Shown: positions 36,401-50,400, counted from the stretch's first letter. The stretch: DNA of 64,000 nucleotides from Struthio camelus (GCF_040807025.1 NC_090944.1:124053738-124117737); one strand, 5' to 3'. Numbers and translations: made by a program. Notes: generated from the letters alone by a model not told the origin.

Positions 36401-38090
36401 GAAGCGCTCAGAAGAGGAGGCAGGATACCTACCCAGGGAATCGGTTGTGGAATATGAAGGCATTCGCTCCTAGTTTTGCTCTAGATTGGGTACCAAAAAG
36501 TCTGCAGTTAGTATTTGAAGTCTAGTTTGCTGTGTGAAATTCTGCAAACTGGTTTCTGATGGAGGCTTGGTCTTGTCCCACTCCCTAATTTAACTGATAT
36601 CCTTTAAATCAGCTTTATTAAAGATGCTGCTACTTGAAAAGGTGTGTATGGGGGAAAATGGAGCTTATTCTCCCTCTGTAGAGTCAGGGAGGTGAAGAAA
36701 TGGCTGTAGTGGTTCATTTTCAGGACTGGCAGTGGCAGCATTTCTGTGTAGTGTGCATAGATGGGGCTGTTCACTGAGTCCTTGCCGTGGCCTTCCTGGT
36801 CTTCCGATGCTGATGCATCTATGCTCTCAATACCTGACTGCTCCCAGCTGGACTAAGAGCACTAGGGCATTGCACACTGGTCAGTGAGCAGCTCCTGGGT
36901 GATGCTGACTACTGGCCACCAGTGATAAGCATGGCTTTTGTTACAGGCCACTTACCAGAACAAAGCAATACAAAATGGGTATCATTAGAAGTGTCACATT
37001 TTAGCCTGCCATATGGATATGGCATGCTGTCTGTGTTGGCACTGCAGCAAAACCCCTGCTTGGGAGTGAGCCAAGAACAGCACAACCAATAGTAGGAGGG
37101 TTTGTCATTAGGGCAAATTTAGGCTTTGTACTTTCTGCAGTGGTGACAGTAGGGTAACAATGCAAGCAATGAGGCGTCGCTTGGAGTCTGCCTAACCCAC
37201 TGGAAGCTCTTGCCTCCTCCAGTACCCTTATGAGAACTGGCTGTGCCTGGAGGCACTGACTGAAAAGAAACAGCACAGTAGATGAACAAGAGAAAAACAA
37301 GGTGCTGTATTTCACGCCTTTGTCATGTTCTCAGCTGGCAGCAAAGAGTGGATCATGATGATGGGGTAAGGCAGCTAGCCCTGACGGAAGCCACAGATGG
37401 GGTCCTGGGTAGCCCAGGAGAGCAGATGGAGTTAGCCCCTGGCAGCTGGATGGTGGCGTAGGTGATCGCAGCGCTTGCTTCCTTGCTGGAAACTCTCCTC
37501 CTGCTTGCATGTGCTCTCTGTCTCCCTTAGTTTTCATCTCCATGTTCTAGTAATTCTGCCTGGGTGAGACAGAACTTATTTTTATTTTAAAAGTGCAGGA
37601 AATGCACCCAACACCGTTAGAGCTAGCATGTGTTCCGTAGAAGTGCGTGGGCAGCTGAGAGACATTTGGAAGCTGCTTGGAGGCCCTCAAAGAGGGTAAA
37701 CAGGGATAGGGAGGTGAAGCCTGACTCCCTACCCAGACAGAATTAAGAACTGACACCTAAACTATGGCCAGAAAATGAGGAAGTACAGAAAAGCTTTTGC
37801 GATATGGCACAAAGTTCGAACTGCTTTGGCTTTGTTGTTGGTTTCTTTGGCTACAAGTGAAAGTCCCTTGTGAAGTTGGTAGGGAGGAGGGAGTCTTGGG
37901 AAATGGGACTGACTGTCTCAGACCAAAATGTCCAACAGGGCAGAGAGCTTGCCTCCCCCAGGGGCCAGATCCTAAACCTGGTGGAAATAATCTCCAGTGG
38001 TTTGTCAGTTATGAAAAGCAGAATTACTGAAGTGCTTGAGATTTTTTTTAAGGGAATGTCTGCATTTTGTTCTCTCACTCTTTTTCAAAA
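30486..38090. other. Intergenic tract
   Basis: No coding exon is seen. A TATAAAAG at 30851-30858 lies in a moderately GC context but has no initiator, CpG cluster or exon to support a promoter. A MIR-like fragment lies near 33365-33420. Poly-T runs occur at about 32920-32931, 33658-33675 and 35916-35928. The 149-codon minus frame at 34826-35275 has no recognised domain. Confidence 0.5.
33355..33425 (-). repeat. Short MIR-like fragment
   Basis: GACTTGCCTAAGGTCAGTAGG followed by AAGTTGGGAACTGACTCC matches the antisense MIR segment GACTTGCCCAAGGTCACACAG and its continuation. It is a short fragment. Confidence 0.5.
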
Positions 38091-38099
38091 TTGGAGCAA

Positions 38100-38215
38100 A
38101 GTTGTTCCTCCCTCCTCAAACCACTGGGCTGAAGTTCCAGTCTAACTTACACCCACAAAACCACACTGACTTCAGTGTATGAGCTGAATTCAGCCTTTGG
38201 CCCTAAAACCCATGG
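38100..38215. repeat. Old interspersed repeat fragment
   Basis: CTAACTTACACCCACA, CACTGACTTCAGTGTATGAG and GAATTCAGCCTTTGGCCC are diverged forms of the recurring 'TTACACCAGTGTAA / CATTGACTTCAATGG / GAATTTGGCCC' motifs found in sauropsid genomes. The family is not assigned. Confidence 0.45.
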
Positions 38216-39839
38216 CATTCAAGACACCTCAGTTCGGGGTTTGGCCAGCCCATATGAAAGTGCACTCACAATTCAGCTGTGGAAAGTATGGGAGGAGAAG
38301 TTGCTGCGAGCTCCCTTTTTGGCCCTTCACGTCTTGCTGATTTACGTGCAGCTCAGTTTGACTTAGCTCTGTTCTAGCAAAAGCATCTACATGCTGCACA
38401 CCACCACAATAAATGGCAGTGTGGATTTCAGCCAAGCTTCTTTACTCCTATTGAGTCAAGACTGACAGCTGTCAAATGATGCTCAAGTTAGAGACATCTG
38501 TCCTGGGCCTCAGAGTAGTCTCTGGACCTGATTGCGCTGACCCTGTGTAGTGCAGGGAGCTACACCTCGAATCAGTGGCTCAAGCGTGCATTTTCCTCCG
38601 GCTCTACCCAGAGCTGAAACAGCCACATGAGAAATCTAACTCTGTTCTCCATGGATGCTTCATCTGGGCCATGGATTAAGCACCCTCAGGTTGCAGTGCA
38701 ACGGAAAACAAGACACAGCACCGGAAAGCAAGAGTGCAGGGCTTCAGAGACACAGTTGCAGAATACTTGAGCCCAGGGTGGTTTTTTTTTTTTTTTTACA
38801 GAAATTCCTGTGTTTTGTTTGGTTTCTGCTGCACACTTACCTACAAACTTGGTACATAGACAGCTTGGTTTCTGCAGCATCTACTCACACAGAGTGAGCA
38901 CTGATATTTCCAGAGTCAGCTCTGGCCTGGAAGCAGTTCTGAGTTTCCTGCACGCTGTGGCAAATAAGCCCAGCCAGACCAGAGCACTAAAAACCACAGA
39001 GTAGAGACAGCGCTAGCCCAGGCAAGGCTGGCACGGAGCCACAGCCGTATGGCTTTGCCGGAGGGCAGCTGAGTGTGGGGAGCCATGTTGGTGCCTTGGC
39101 TCCCAGCCCTCTGTGAATCTTGCAGTACCTCTACTGTCTGCTTTCCCCAGGATGTCCCATTCCTCCTATACTCCAGACAACAGAGAATTAACCGCAGGAG
39201 CAAAGTGGTTGTGGCCTTTCTCAGAAAGGTTTTCTATCGTCATTTCCTTCAACAGATGTGGTCCTTTTTCCACTTTCTGGGCCTGGTATGTGTGGTTCAT
39301 CAAGGAAAGCTAAACTCACAGCAACATCAACTGCATTCAGGCATTTGGGAAAACAGTGTTGGGTTCACAGCTTATAGCTGATAAAACTGAGACTTTATTG
39401 ACCTGATTTTTCAGAGATACTAAGCACATGTAGCCCCTCTCTGACTGTGTCTGTAATGTGGGCATTCACAGCCCTATAGATTAGGACCTGAATGTGTTGG
39501 ATTAGGCACCCAGAAACCGCAACTCCCAGAACCAGGAGCCCCCTATGGAAACTTAGCCACTGTAGTTTAGAAGAGAAGCATACAGCTAGAGGTGGGAAGC
39601 AAGGGAGTTGGTTACAGTCCTGTCCTCTGCTACAGATAGGTATTTTCTAGGTCTTTGAAGGAACTAAGGAAGGAACATGAAACACTAAGAGCGCAAGAGT
39701 CTGGACCTCTGAGTTATGAGGCTTCAAAATATTCTTCACACTGGCATAAGACCTTTAACAATAATTGGTCTTTGGATAACTGGATGAAGGGTTTCTTATG
39801 TAGCTTACAGCTCGTCCTTTTGATTGAGAACTGGGTTTG

Positions 39840-39985
39840 ATCAGGAGGTTAGGTTTGATTAAAATCTCTCTTTGTCACAGACTTTCAGTATGACCACAGT
39901 CAATTCACTTAATTTCTGGCCCTGCTGAATGTGATGGCAAAACCTCTTGCTGACTTCAACAGGGTTAGGATTTCAGCTAAATAGT
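39840..39985 (+). repeat. MIR-like remnant followed by old-repeat motif
   Basis: CTTTCAGTATGACCACAGTCA, CAATTCACTTAATTTCTGG parallels the sense MIR core. It is followed by ATGGCAAAACCTCTTGCTGACTT and CAACAGGGTTAGGATTTC, a diverged form of the 'GGCAAAACTCCCATTGACTT' motif. Confidence 0.5.
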
Positions 39986-41489
39986 CAACAATTATTATAT
40001 ATTTTGTGATTTCTTGTAGGAACTGACATCTCTCGTTGGACCAAAAGTCTGTACAAGCTTGTCTCTGTGACGCTGGTCGGCAGTGAATGATTAGGGATAA
40101 GGGCATAAAGAATAGGGCACGTATAGGACCTTGACTTTTTTTTAGTTTTTCATTATGTGCTTGCTATTGTCTTAGTGAACCTGGCATGTGAGTTATTCCA
40201 CGCAATGTTCCTTCCTTGGTTATCTCTTTGCTCCTGGTGAAAATTATTTGACACGCAGCAAGGCGAAGCCAGTGTTTCAAGTCTCCTCGTCTCTGTCTGC
40301 CTTCCAGCATTATCACAGGCTCGAATGAAGAGCCCTCCCTAGGCTTTGAATCAGATGCTTTCAGAACTCGCTCTGAGTTTCTGGGAATATTTAAAGCAGC
40401 ACACAAGAGGGTTTTTTTTAGCTCTGCATTGACATTCCTCTATTATCAATCTCCAGAGCTTGTTGCTTACGTACGCAAGGAGAGCTGCAAACAGTCCAGG
40501 CATGTGATGTTCCATTCACTTAACCCTATCTCTTGTCAGCACAGATGAGGCTACTGTCTCTTGCGGAGAGGTTTTCCATTGACATCAGCAGCTTGTTTCT
40601 GCTCCTGAAACTGCTTTTTATTTTATATATATCCTGACTACTCCCCTCCCCAAAGTACTCATCCATCTGTAATTGCAGCTACTTCACTTTTTTTGAAATC
40701 CCTTCTTCCCTCCCAGCTCCTGTGAGCCCAGTGCAGGCTATTTCAGCTTGCTACATGGGGATTTGCATGGTGTCCTTCACCACCTAATTGCTTCTATAGG
40801 CAGGCTAAGCTCTGCACTTACCTGTGCGGTGGCCTCCTCTGGAGAAGCATTCGCTCACGCCTCGGCGCTGCAGGCAGCCTCTGGCTGGCTCCGGTTCCCT
40901 CCAAGGCCTTGTTACAGGTTCAGTGACTAAAGGAGGCAATGAAGCTTTTCACAGTTTTCAGAGAAGGGTTAGAAAGAGTCTTCTCTGAGGAAGTAACCAC
41001 AAAACTTGTTTGCTCAAGGGGATGCTGTTGGCCAGGGAAGCTGTTGGTGTGGGGAGCAGTTCCACCTGCTCATAGTCTCATGCACCCCGTTAACATGATG
41101 ATGCATGAAATCAAAGCACGTGCAATATGCAGATATACAGATCTAGATCTACGTCTGCAAGGATTTATGTCTTTGTAGCACATAGGATCAAGGAATGACT
41201 CCAAAGGCCAGACTTTTCCCTCTCTACAGGGCCCAGCTCACTTACTGAGATGGGCACTACTGGGACATGCTGCGATACGTGAAAAATTGGACAACATGCG
41301 AGAAAGGATAGCAGAATCTGAGCCTTGAAAGAGTCCTTTGGACTAGACAACTAGGCCATAAAAAAAAGCTTTGGTATTTGTTTAAGAGATTAGATAAGCT
41401 GACAGAAATGTAGAAGATAATTGTTTACACAAGCACATAGACACATACACCAGGAAGAAAATTCTTTTCCAAAAATAGCCACTTACTCT

Positions 41490-41931
41490 TTATTTATAGC
41501 TTTTTTTTCTTTCCTTTCTTCTGAGACGAAGCAGAACATTTACATAAGGGGCAAGGAGATATGATGATGAATAACCGTTTCTTGTGCAGACAAAAATCCT
41601 CATTAGACCTGCCAGCAGGGATAGATGTCTGGGCCTAGCAGAGCACCAGAATTAGCAAGTATCATTTAACTGTCTGAAGTTTTTAACTAACGGTAGAAAA
41701 TCTTCTAAAAGTTCAGCCTTTTTTTCTTCAAAGCATCTAAATGATAACAGGCCTGATATATTCAGTCCCAAAAGTTTCACTGCACAGGATGGAATCAAAG
41801 GCTTAGCTTGCAACTGAGCTACACCCTATTCATTTAGGCTTCCATTCCCCCCTGCCCCCCTAAGTCACCTCCCAGCCAATAAAATATGCATAATGCTCAC
41901 ACTCTGAGAGATAAGGCTGTGCCGTTATCTG
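41490..41931. promoter_or_regulatory. MEF2-type and inverted GATA-type motifs
   Basis: TTATTTATAG at 41490-41499 fits the MEF2 consensus. AGATAAG (41909-41915) and TTATCTG (41925-41931) form an inverted GATA pair, with AATATGCATAAT at about 41883-41894 nearby. Both factor families act in heart development, where LBH is expressed. Single motifs are common by chance, so this is weak evidence for an enhancer. Confidence 0.25.
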
Positions 41932-43559
41932 ATTCTGTATATGGAAGAACCAAGGCATGTAGCAAGACCTAATCCCTGCGAAGGGATTTAGGCACCTGAC
42001 TTTCAGTGTTCGGCCAACTCCTGAAAGCCTTTCTGTATGTATACCTTGTGGTCTGTGCTTAAGACCCTGATGCCAGATTATCTGGGAAATCTGGGGCAGA
42101 GCGGGGAACTGGCCATGTTACTTGGCTGGGTCATCCCTACATGCTGGCCTTTCTGAGGCCAGAGTACGGACCTGTGGGAGACTCGCTTCCTTCCAACACT
42201 GAACAGGGACTTTTGTTAAAATAGAGAAGCACTTACCTGTGAAGCTGCCTTTCCTCTCCCACTTGCCTGCAGCCTCTTCTGCTCCCCTCATCTGCCTGAT
42301 AGGACTCTCTAAATTCCTTCATCCTTGTCATCTGGGGGTCACAACACTACCATGTTTCACATAGGGAAGAGACTTCACAGCACAGAGTTAGGGACCCCAA
42401 AAGCTTGGCTTTGCCTGGTTTTAGAGTGGCAGCAGTAATCTGCAACCAATGTAAACTAAGTTACCTTATTCCGTGCTCCAGTGTTGCTGTCGCATTTCTT
42501 TGCGAGGAAAATGCCTGTGGTGTAATGAATACTGAACCGTGCTCTCAGAGGATGATGAAAGTCAAGGAGGCGGCCAGTTGTAAAGGAGAAGCCTTAGTCT
42601 CTGCAGTGTGTGTAAAAACTTCGGCAGTTGCCACCAGTGGGAAGCAAATCACGGGAGAAAGGGCATGACTGTTTAATGAGTTTTAGAAAAGTGTTCTTTA
42701 ACTTTGTATGCATGTATTTTTAGTCTCACAGAGTACAGAACTAAACTTTGAACAAAAATAGCTAGCCACTTACATAACATTCTCGCTTACAAAACTCCCA
42801 CAGCTTAAACTCTCCAGAGCCTTCTGGAGCAGAGGGCTGTCAGTCAAATCAAAGCCATGACTCAGACGAGTACGCACATCTCAACAATGCAAAGTCAAGA
42901 TTTGCACTGTTTACACAGCATACTCCGCACGAGGCATGCGACGGCAAATGCGAAGCAGCATCCTCGTCCCACAGTCTCAAAGACGAGGCAGGGGTTGATC
43001 AGAGCAAAACCATGCAGATGGGAAAAAGGGGACAGAGCTGATCCTTCCCATTTCTTCCCATTTGCCCATGCCCGGGCAGGGGGAAATAAAAGCTGATGGA
43101 AGGATTTTCATTCTGCGGGTTCCCATGTTTTATTTTGTTTGGGTTTTTTTGTACTGGGGCCAGGGTGTGGACACTGAGACCTTGCTCTCCGTTCCCTTAC
43201 AGAGTGAGTTGCTTTGCTCTTTGTGGCCCTGCATCTCTTCCGCTCTCGTGATCAACAGTCGCAGCCAAGAAGCTCAGGAGCAGAAGAGGTTTGGAGGCTC
43301 GGCTCTCTACTCGACCCTCTTGCTGGAACAGCAGCCCACTCGTGCTATGGGAAAAGTGACCCAGTCACAGCGAGGGCTTCGTCTGTTCTGGTGACAAACA
43401 GGGCACTGTAGGATCAAGGGTGTTCATTCTTTCGGTTTGCACTTTGAACACCAGTAGTTAGAGATTAGCAATGCGTTATCCTTTCTTTATCCCGTTGTGC
43501 CTTGGCAGCCATGCTGTACATGGACGAGCCTGGGCAACTAGGTGACACTAGTGTGTTTG

Positions 43560-44150
43560 CCAAAGGGAACACTGTGTTGTGATAGCACGTGTTCACGCTA
43601 AAGACCCAGTTCTGCTCAAAATGTTTGTTTTCCTGGGACACCGCAAGGTGGAATGGCTTTGTGTTTAAAATGACCAACGTCCCCAGGCTGAGCCGAAGAT
43701 CTTCCTGGGAAGCCATTTTTAACCACGCATCATCACCAGATGCAGTAATTATCCAGGAGATCAAAGTTCGAAGCCTGTCGTGGGGATGAGCTGGATTCTT
43801 TCCTTTTTCTGTCACATCTTCTTGAGCAGAGCACCTCCTGCCTGGGTCATCCTGTGGCGAGAGGAGAAACGCCTGCTTGGGTGGGATACATGGGAATGAT
43901 ACGTGGGTCAATGCGAGACGTGCAGTGGTGGGTGTATGTGTGTGTGTGCTTGCAGCCGCCTGGGAACAAATGTTTACTGTGACGCTGATGGATCCTGAGA
44001 AAGCCAGGGCTGGCGGTCGTGTCTCGAAATAGCTCATGAAAACAGGCAGCCTTACGCTGGTTCCATACTCTGCGATGGAGATGTATAACCCTGACATGTA
44101 ATTCATTATGCAATTTATCAAAATAGTTAACCTCTGTTGATTTTAGAGCC
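43560..44150. other. Candidate conserved element containing a 218-codon open frame
   Basis: The block keeps a minus-strand Met-to-stop frame of 218 codons (44121 to 43465). It contains AT-rich, structured-looking motifs at its right end (ACATGTAATTCATTATGCAA near 44094-44113). The encoded product shows no domain I recognise. A His-Thr run comes from a short GT repeat at about 43930-43949, which argues against a real protein. The block may instead be conserved non-coding DNA. Confidence 0.3.
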
Positions 44151-44420
44151 CCCAGAGAGAAAAGACAAGAAAAAGCTAGAGACTAGCTTTTTTCAGCGAG
44201 ATTAACAGTAAATTGTATTCTGAATACCTTGGAGTGATTTTATTGGGAGTCTTATTTGACCTCAGAAGAATATAGTGGTGCATTTATAGAAAGGTTATTT
44301 TTATCTTAGCTATGTGGAGGGCAATGCTAAACCATCCATATTGTTAGAGACCATGAAGAGAATATTTCAAGTTCCCCATCCTTTCAACAGGATCAGCTTT
44401 GGGTGCAGTTGTATGTCAGG

Positions 44421-44468
44421 TCTCTCCTGTCTCTCTCTCAGAGAGAGAGAGAGAGACACACACACACA
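44421..44468. repeat. CT/GA/CA compound microsatellite
   Basis: A (CT)n run is followed directly by (GA)n and then (CA)n. The CT and GA arms are complementary and can fold into a hairpin. It is probably polymorphic. Confidence 0.9.
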
Positions 44469-44469
44469 T

Positions 44470-47400
44470 CATGTGTAAGGGTGCATATATGGTCTATGGT
44501 ATGTATGTCAGGGAGAAAGCAAGGTCTAGCAAACTGGGCACCAGATAGGTACACCACCCACTTTCTACGTTAATGCTCTTCAATGTATCGGCCTGTTTGC
44601 ACCCAGAGCCACAGTGCGCTGCCACTGAAACGTGGAGAGCCCTTCCCTACGCCCCAAGTGTGCCATGACGATAGAACCCATAACTGCTTCGGAGGTGCTA
44701 TGAGGCTGTCCATATCAGGTACAGAAAGGCTCAGATATATTGCACGCGGCTGCCGTCGCTTGCTTTGCACTTGCTTAGGACTCCATCAAATCTCAGCAGC
44801 CAGCCTGACATTTTTCATGTTGACAGTTTCTACCTCCAGCTCAATTTTTAAATGTTTTCATTTAGAGAAGCTCAGACATCTCTGAAAATAAAGGTAGTGA
44901 AAATTCAATGTTTTGCCTCGGTTAAAATTCTGGCAAGCTTCTTTTGGAGTAGCTCTAATATTCACACTACTGGGAATTACGAAATTTGGCAGCCCTTGGC
45001 CATTTGCCAAACTAGTACATCTAGATTTTGCTCTGCTAAACCTCTGAAAAAGATGTAATTTGCATATACTCTTATGGGTTTTACAGAGAATTTCCCAGAG
45101 GACTCCACATGCTCTAAACAAGTCTTAGCCAGGGGCTGAACAAGGTGCTTGGCATCTGGCAGGTCTGGGTCCAAATACCTGAGCTGGAGGCAGGAAGACT
45201 TTCTTCTTATGCTGTTAGTATTCACGCTGTTGGTGCTCAGACCGTGACAAAGATCAAGCAAAAATCCTTGAGAATATTAATAAGTCTGTCTTCAGATCAG
45301 AGTTTGAGTATGGTACAGTAAAAAAAGCAAAGGGAGAAATGAAATCCTGAGTTCTCATTGACTGAAGGATCGCTATCCAAAATAGGAACTGAATGTGGGA
45401 GGGGGGAAATAGTCTGTAATCATGTAATTGATGATTATATTGCACTACCTACACAATGAGGAGTTAAGGAGCGCACTGCTGAGTGTTTCATTTTAGAGCC
45501 TAAGCATAAGGAATTGTCTTCAGCGTAGGCTGCTGTGAATAACATGGCGTGCGCATCCCACATAGATGTGTACAATACATACTGTTTAGGAGTCTATCTA
45601 TTTTAGTGGATATATTCTTGGGATCTGTGTGTACATGCAAGCACAGATACATGTATTTATAAAAGCTTGTCCTGCTGATATGTGTACAAGAGAAAGATGT
45701 GTGCTTATAGGTACTAGATTTATACCTTCACAAAACTCAATAGCTGCGTCTCTGAGTCCCTAGGTAATTGCTTAAATCCATTTTGCAAGCTCCCTTCATG
45801 TTTTGTTGTTGGAGTAAGTAAACCCCAAAGGCTTTTGGAACCTCTTACTGAGCATTGACTCTTGTAGCTTTTATCTAACTCTGGCTTTTTCTGTATCATT
45901 CACCGTTTCCACAGCCTGGAGAGAGTCCAAGATCCAAGAGAGTTTTGTTATTGATTTTCACATGATCAGGATTTCACCTTAGGTGCTTAAGATTACATCA
46001 GTGCTGTAGCTGCACGGATCTCCATAACTCTGCTTAGACAGCCTGCGGGAATAAACTGAACCCCTTGCCCACAAGGCATTTTCCCCACTTACCCGGGGTT
46101 CATAGTGTCTTAGAGGACTTTCTGTCCTTGTGTGATGGGGATTCCTAGAATGTTCAAAATACTAAAGGCAGCTTTTCATGCAAAAGAAAGGCATATACCA
46201 ATCTGACACCTTACACTTCAATATAAATGGGAAAATAGAACTAGAATTCAAAGGTAATTCCCTTACCCCTGTTAAGTAATGCCTTGATTACTTGCACAAC
46301 AGGGCTATTCAAGAGATAGGTAAGGTGCCGTGAAAAGTGACAAGTGGCATGTGACACAGAACTAGCGTCTTCTTTTTTTAAAGCTCCACGTAACTGAATG
46401 GGCTTTTCTCAGCAGAGGAAAAGCAGATACGTGCTGAGTCTTGTTTCTACCCACAGTGCCATGCACGTGTTCTAAACTTTTTATAGAAACACTTATAATT
46501 TTCTAGATTTTTTTTTTCATCTGTGGGGATTTATCCCACCAGTTGGTCTAATCAGCTCCCAAAATTGAGTGATCATGGGAAGCTGTGCAGAGAAAATAAC
46601 TCATGAGAACCAAAAAAGAAAAATGCTTGGGACATCCAGGCTATTAATAAAAGTGAGTATTGCCGAGCCCAGTATAAGCTTGCTGCATCAAGGACACAGA
46701 AGTAGCCTTCTGTCCGTCTAGGTCAAATTTCTTTTAGGTTGAGGGGAATGATACCTCAGCCTCCCTTCCTTAGTGCAGCTCTTGGGGTGCCTGGGAACGC
46801 CAAGGACAGGAAAACCTCAAGGTTGTGGGTCAGCTTGGCAAAGAAAAACCGCTGCCTTTGTTAATGGGAGAGCTATTTCTTAGAGCACTTTCTTTTCCTT
46901 GCAGCACCTCGGGGTTGTCTGTGTCGGGAATGGTGGGATGTAGATGTTACACAGGATGTGGGAGATAAAGGTTCAAGCCTATCCAGTTCAGGCTAGGAAC
47001 CAGAGCCTGCATTTTCCGTATCCCAAGGAAACGTCCAGAACTTTGAGCCACTTGTGCCTTACCTTTGGCCTAGTCTGTTGTAGCATAAGTGAAACAGTTG
47101 TGGTGTCAATGTGGTCGTAGGTCTTCAGTGTGTTTTGAGCTAAAACCGTTGCATCAAAACTTTCCCATCCCGGAAGATTTCAGCAAAGCGCCCAGGGAGC
47201 AGCGAGCATGGCTACTGACGAGGTCTCTATCAGAAGGGGAGAGACGTGGAGGAGGAGAGAGAGACCCAGAAAATATTCTGGCTCTTTGGGCCCTTCCTGG
47301 GCCTGCCAGCTCATTTTGCAGATGCGATACTTCGGCCTCTGGCCTGCGCCAGAAAAGGAGGTGCAAGCCTTCCCTCGGGGCTCTCACTATAGTACAGTCT

Positions 47401-50400
47401 CCTTCCTGGGGGGTGAAGATGCTCTAGGACATCTTCAAAGTGCGCACCCGGTGGCAGATATCTCTTGTAGGCAGAAAACCCGTCCTTAATTTCAGCAAGG
47501 CTTAGTCTACAGCAGCCTTTCGAAAATCTCACTCTACAACACAGCTGAATTTCTTTCACACTTACGCATGAACATGCACATTTTGTTAGTGTATTGCCAG
47601 GCTTTCTACTTGCAGCATTGATTTCCAGTCTCTGCACCATGGGAGCAATAACTAAGCTAACTGTAATGTTTTCCATTTCATATTTAACTTTATGCATGGT
47701 GTGTCATTCCCAGATCTTTTATTTTGAATTCTGCGGCCTGGGAAATGCATGCATGAAGTACATCTTCAGTAAAGGAACCCATTCAAAATGATGCACTCTC
47801 CACCATAATTTTAAAGATCAGTACATGAACAAATTGCTTCCCTTCTGACAGAACGATGCTATAAATATAGAAAGAGCCTATTTTACTGTGATCCACCTCT
47901 TCCAGTCAGATCACAACCCCCGCCCCCTCCGCTTCCCTCAGTATTGTGCTAGTGCCAAATCAGCAAATGTTCAGAGAAACTGGATAGGCCACAGCTGTAA
48001 ACCAGCGATGGCATCTTGTGTGTGTGGTTTTTTTTTTTAGTGTGAAAGACTGGAGAAGTGCAACATATAAATTGCGTTGGACTAAGATAATAAATGGATG
48101 AGACAAATATATCTGGGCATATGCTGAGTGTGGGTTTGGGTTTTTAATTTCCCTTCCTTAAACCAAGATCTATAATAAGATGTTTCCTGGCTGGTGTGCG
48201 AGTGTTTTTAATAGCTTCATTTTTTTCTTGCTGGATACTTCTGGACGTGGCTGTACTAGCCAAGCCCTGCACAGTAGCTACAGTGAATATTGTTTTACAG
48301 CTCAGAGAGGAGTGTACAGTAGGTGCCATAAACCATCCTGCAAGTCTGCTCTGTCAACGAGTGAGTACATTAGCAGCATTTCTTTGCAAGCTGAAATAGC
48401 AGCAGAGACAGTAGAGAAAAGTGTTCTTGTTTGCAGGAGAAGAGCACGCTTCTCTGCAGCTGGAAGGCACTTGTCAGAACAAGGGGGGGTGTGCTTTCAT
48501 TTCGTCTGGCTCTGCAGTCGTAAGAGGTAGTGGGATTTCTCCTTGATTTTCTCCCTCCAAAGAGGCCAGTCCCAAACCCAGCCCAATCTACTCCTCAGTT
48601 CTTCTTTGGGCCTCAGTAGATCCCATCGTTATGTAATATAATAAACAGGAGCTGCGGCAGTATTAAGGGACAGGAACAGTTTACGAGGAAGCTTCTACAC
48701 AATTTCGTGCACACACACAACAGCAACTGTTAGGTCACCGGGTTTTCCCTAAACAGACCCATTGTTCACCTAAGTTTTACTGGGTCTGTACGGTGCCCTT
48801 CATCTCATAAGGCGAGCTAATTTAGATTTGTATTCATCATCCGCATCCCATTTTACCAAGGCAAGATGTCCAGAAAGTCATCTGCTGCTGTGTGGCAGCA
48901 TAGGTCCCTGCTTACTGTTGGCCGGTAAGTTCTTATCAACGCCCATACAAACGGAAAGTTTCTCCCTTGCTGTAAGGTCTGGTACGTGGCCTATGAAAAA
49001 AGTAGGGCCTCAGGGCTTGAGTGAGTCATGTATGGTGACCAGTCCTTGCACTAAACTTTAAAGTAGTTAGCTGCCAGCTGAGGCTGCTGCTTAGAAGTCC
49101 TACAATAAATGTGTAATTGTTTAAAATCCTAACTTCAGATGTCATTTGAATGATGACTCTCAGCTTTCACTTAAACAAAATAAGCAATCAAATATCCAGC
49201 CTTAGCAACTTTGACCTTAGTGCCTCAGAAACCTGAAGGTATATCCAAGATATGCTGTTATTTTAACCCTCAAGATTTATTTTTAAAGTGAATGTCATGG
49301 CTGGGATAGGCCTGAACTGCAGCCACACTCAGACTGGAGCCAATTCCCATGTCTCAGGTAATAAGTTTCTAAGCCTCCTGCATAATCCTTGAACTTTAAT
49401 TTGACATGAGTCAACAACACAATGATGTTGTGAAAAAAGGCAAACGTTGTACTAGAAACGTGGCCTATACAATAAGATCGAATGAGCCAGACCTACTGAG
49501 ACTGCAAGAAGGGAAAACATAGGGATAGACATGTCTCCAGGACACAGAAGGTAATCTAAGAGAAGGAGAGAAAGACCTCTTCTTGGTGTGCATAGTGAAT
49601 AGCACCGGCTTTATCTCAGCTGTGCCTCAAGAGTGCCCTCCGACTTGCTCCAGAGTCCTGGTCCCTCAGTCAGCCCGGGCTCCTGGCGTTACTGGGGCAC
49701 AGCACAGGGGGACCATCCCTGACGGACGTGCGTTTTCTTCCCATGGAAACCAAACTGCTGTGGTGCACAGCTGAGCCTAACTCCAGTCAGGGTACCCTGA
49801 GATGCTCTTGGGGAGCCCAGAAACGGAAGGTGCACCTGAGCCTCTTGCTTTAGACACGAATACGATGGTCGTGCCTCTTTGGAAGGAAGTCTTGTGTGCT
49901 GCAGTTGGGTACACCCAGGAAATTTCTGCCATCATACTAAGAAGTAGGAAGACATCCCTGATTGAAGAGGGATGAAGCAGAGCACTGCTTCTGTACTTCT
50001 GCTCCTCATCTCAGAAATGGGAGCACCACCATTGTTCTCCTTTATGCATGTTTACAGACCTGAAGCGATCAGAGGTTATACTCTTAGAGCCATGCCAGAT
50101 ACTTGTCTTGATAGCTCCGAGTGGATGCAGAGTCAGGAGTTAGAAGTGGCTCGAGGAAGAGTTGAGCATGAGTGTGGGATCTTTCATGGGTTGATGGAGA
50201 AGGAAGTTACCCTGGTCAGATGTGGCTATTTTATTCTGGAGACAATAATGCACGTTTCCATTGGATCTCTGAAACAATCACTTAACAGGAGACAGAGGAG
50301 GAAAATAGGATATGAACCAAGTATTTCTACAGAGATACAGTTCACTACTGCATCTTAACTACCAGTTCCCATTAAGCTTTGCCCCTTTACCACCAGAGTG

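Larger units (their letters stand above)
38091..43460. other. Intergenic tract with repeat remnants
   Basis: No gene is recognised. It contains fragments of the unnamed old repeat near 38100-38215, 39475-39520 and 41975-42065, and a MIR-like remnant at 39840-39945. A poly-T run lies near 38782, and GATA and MEF2-type motifs occur at 41.5-41.93 kb. Confidence 0.5.

Noticed and set aside
46930-46985. tRNA-like B box (GGTTCAAGCCT at 46970-46980)
   Set aside because: Flanks do not fold into a cloverleaf and acceptor ends do not pair.
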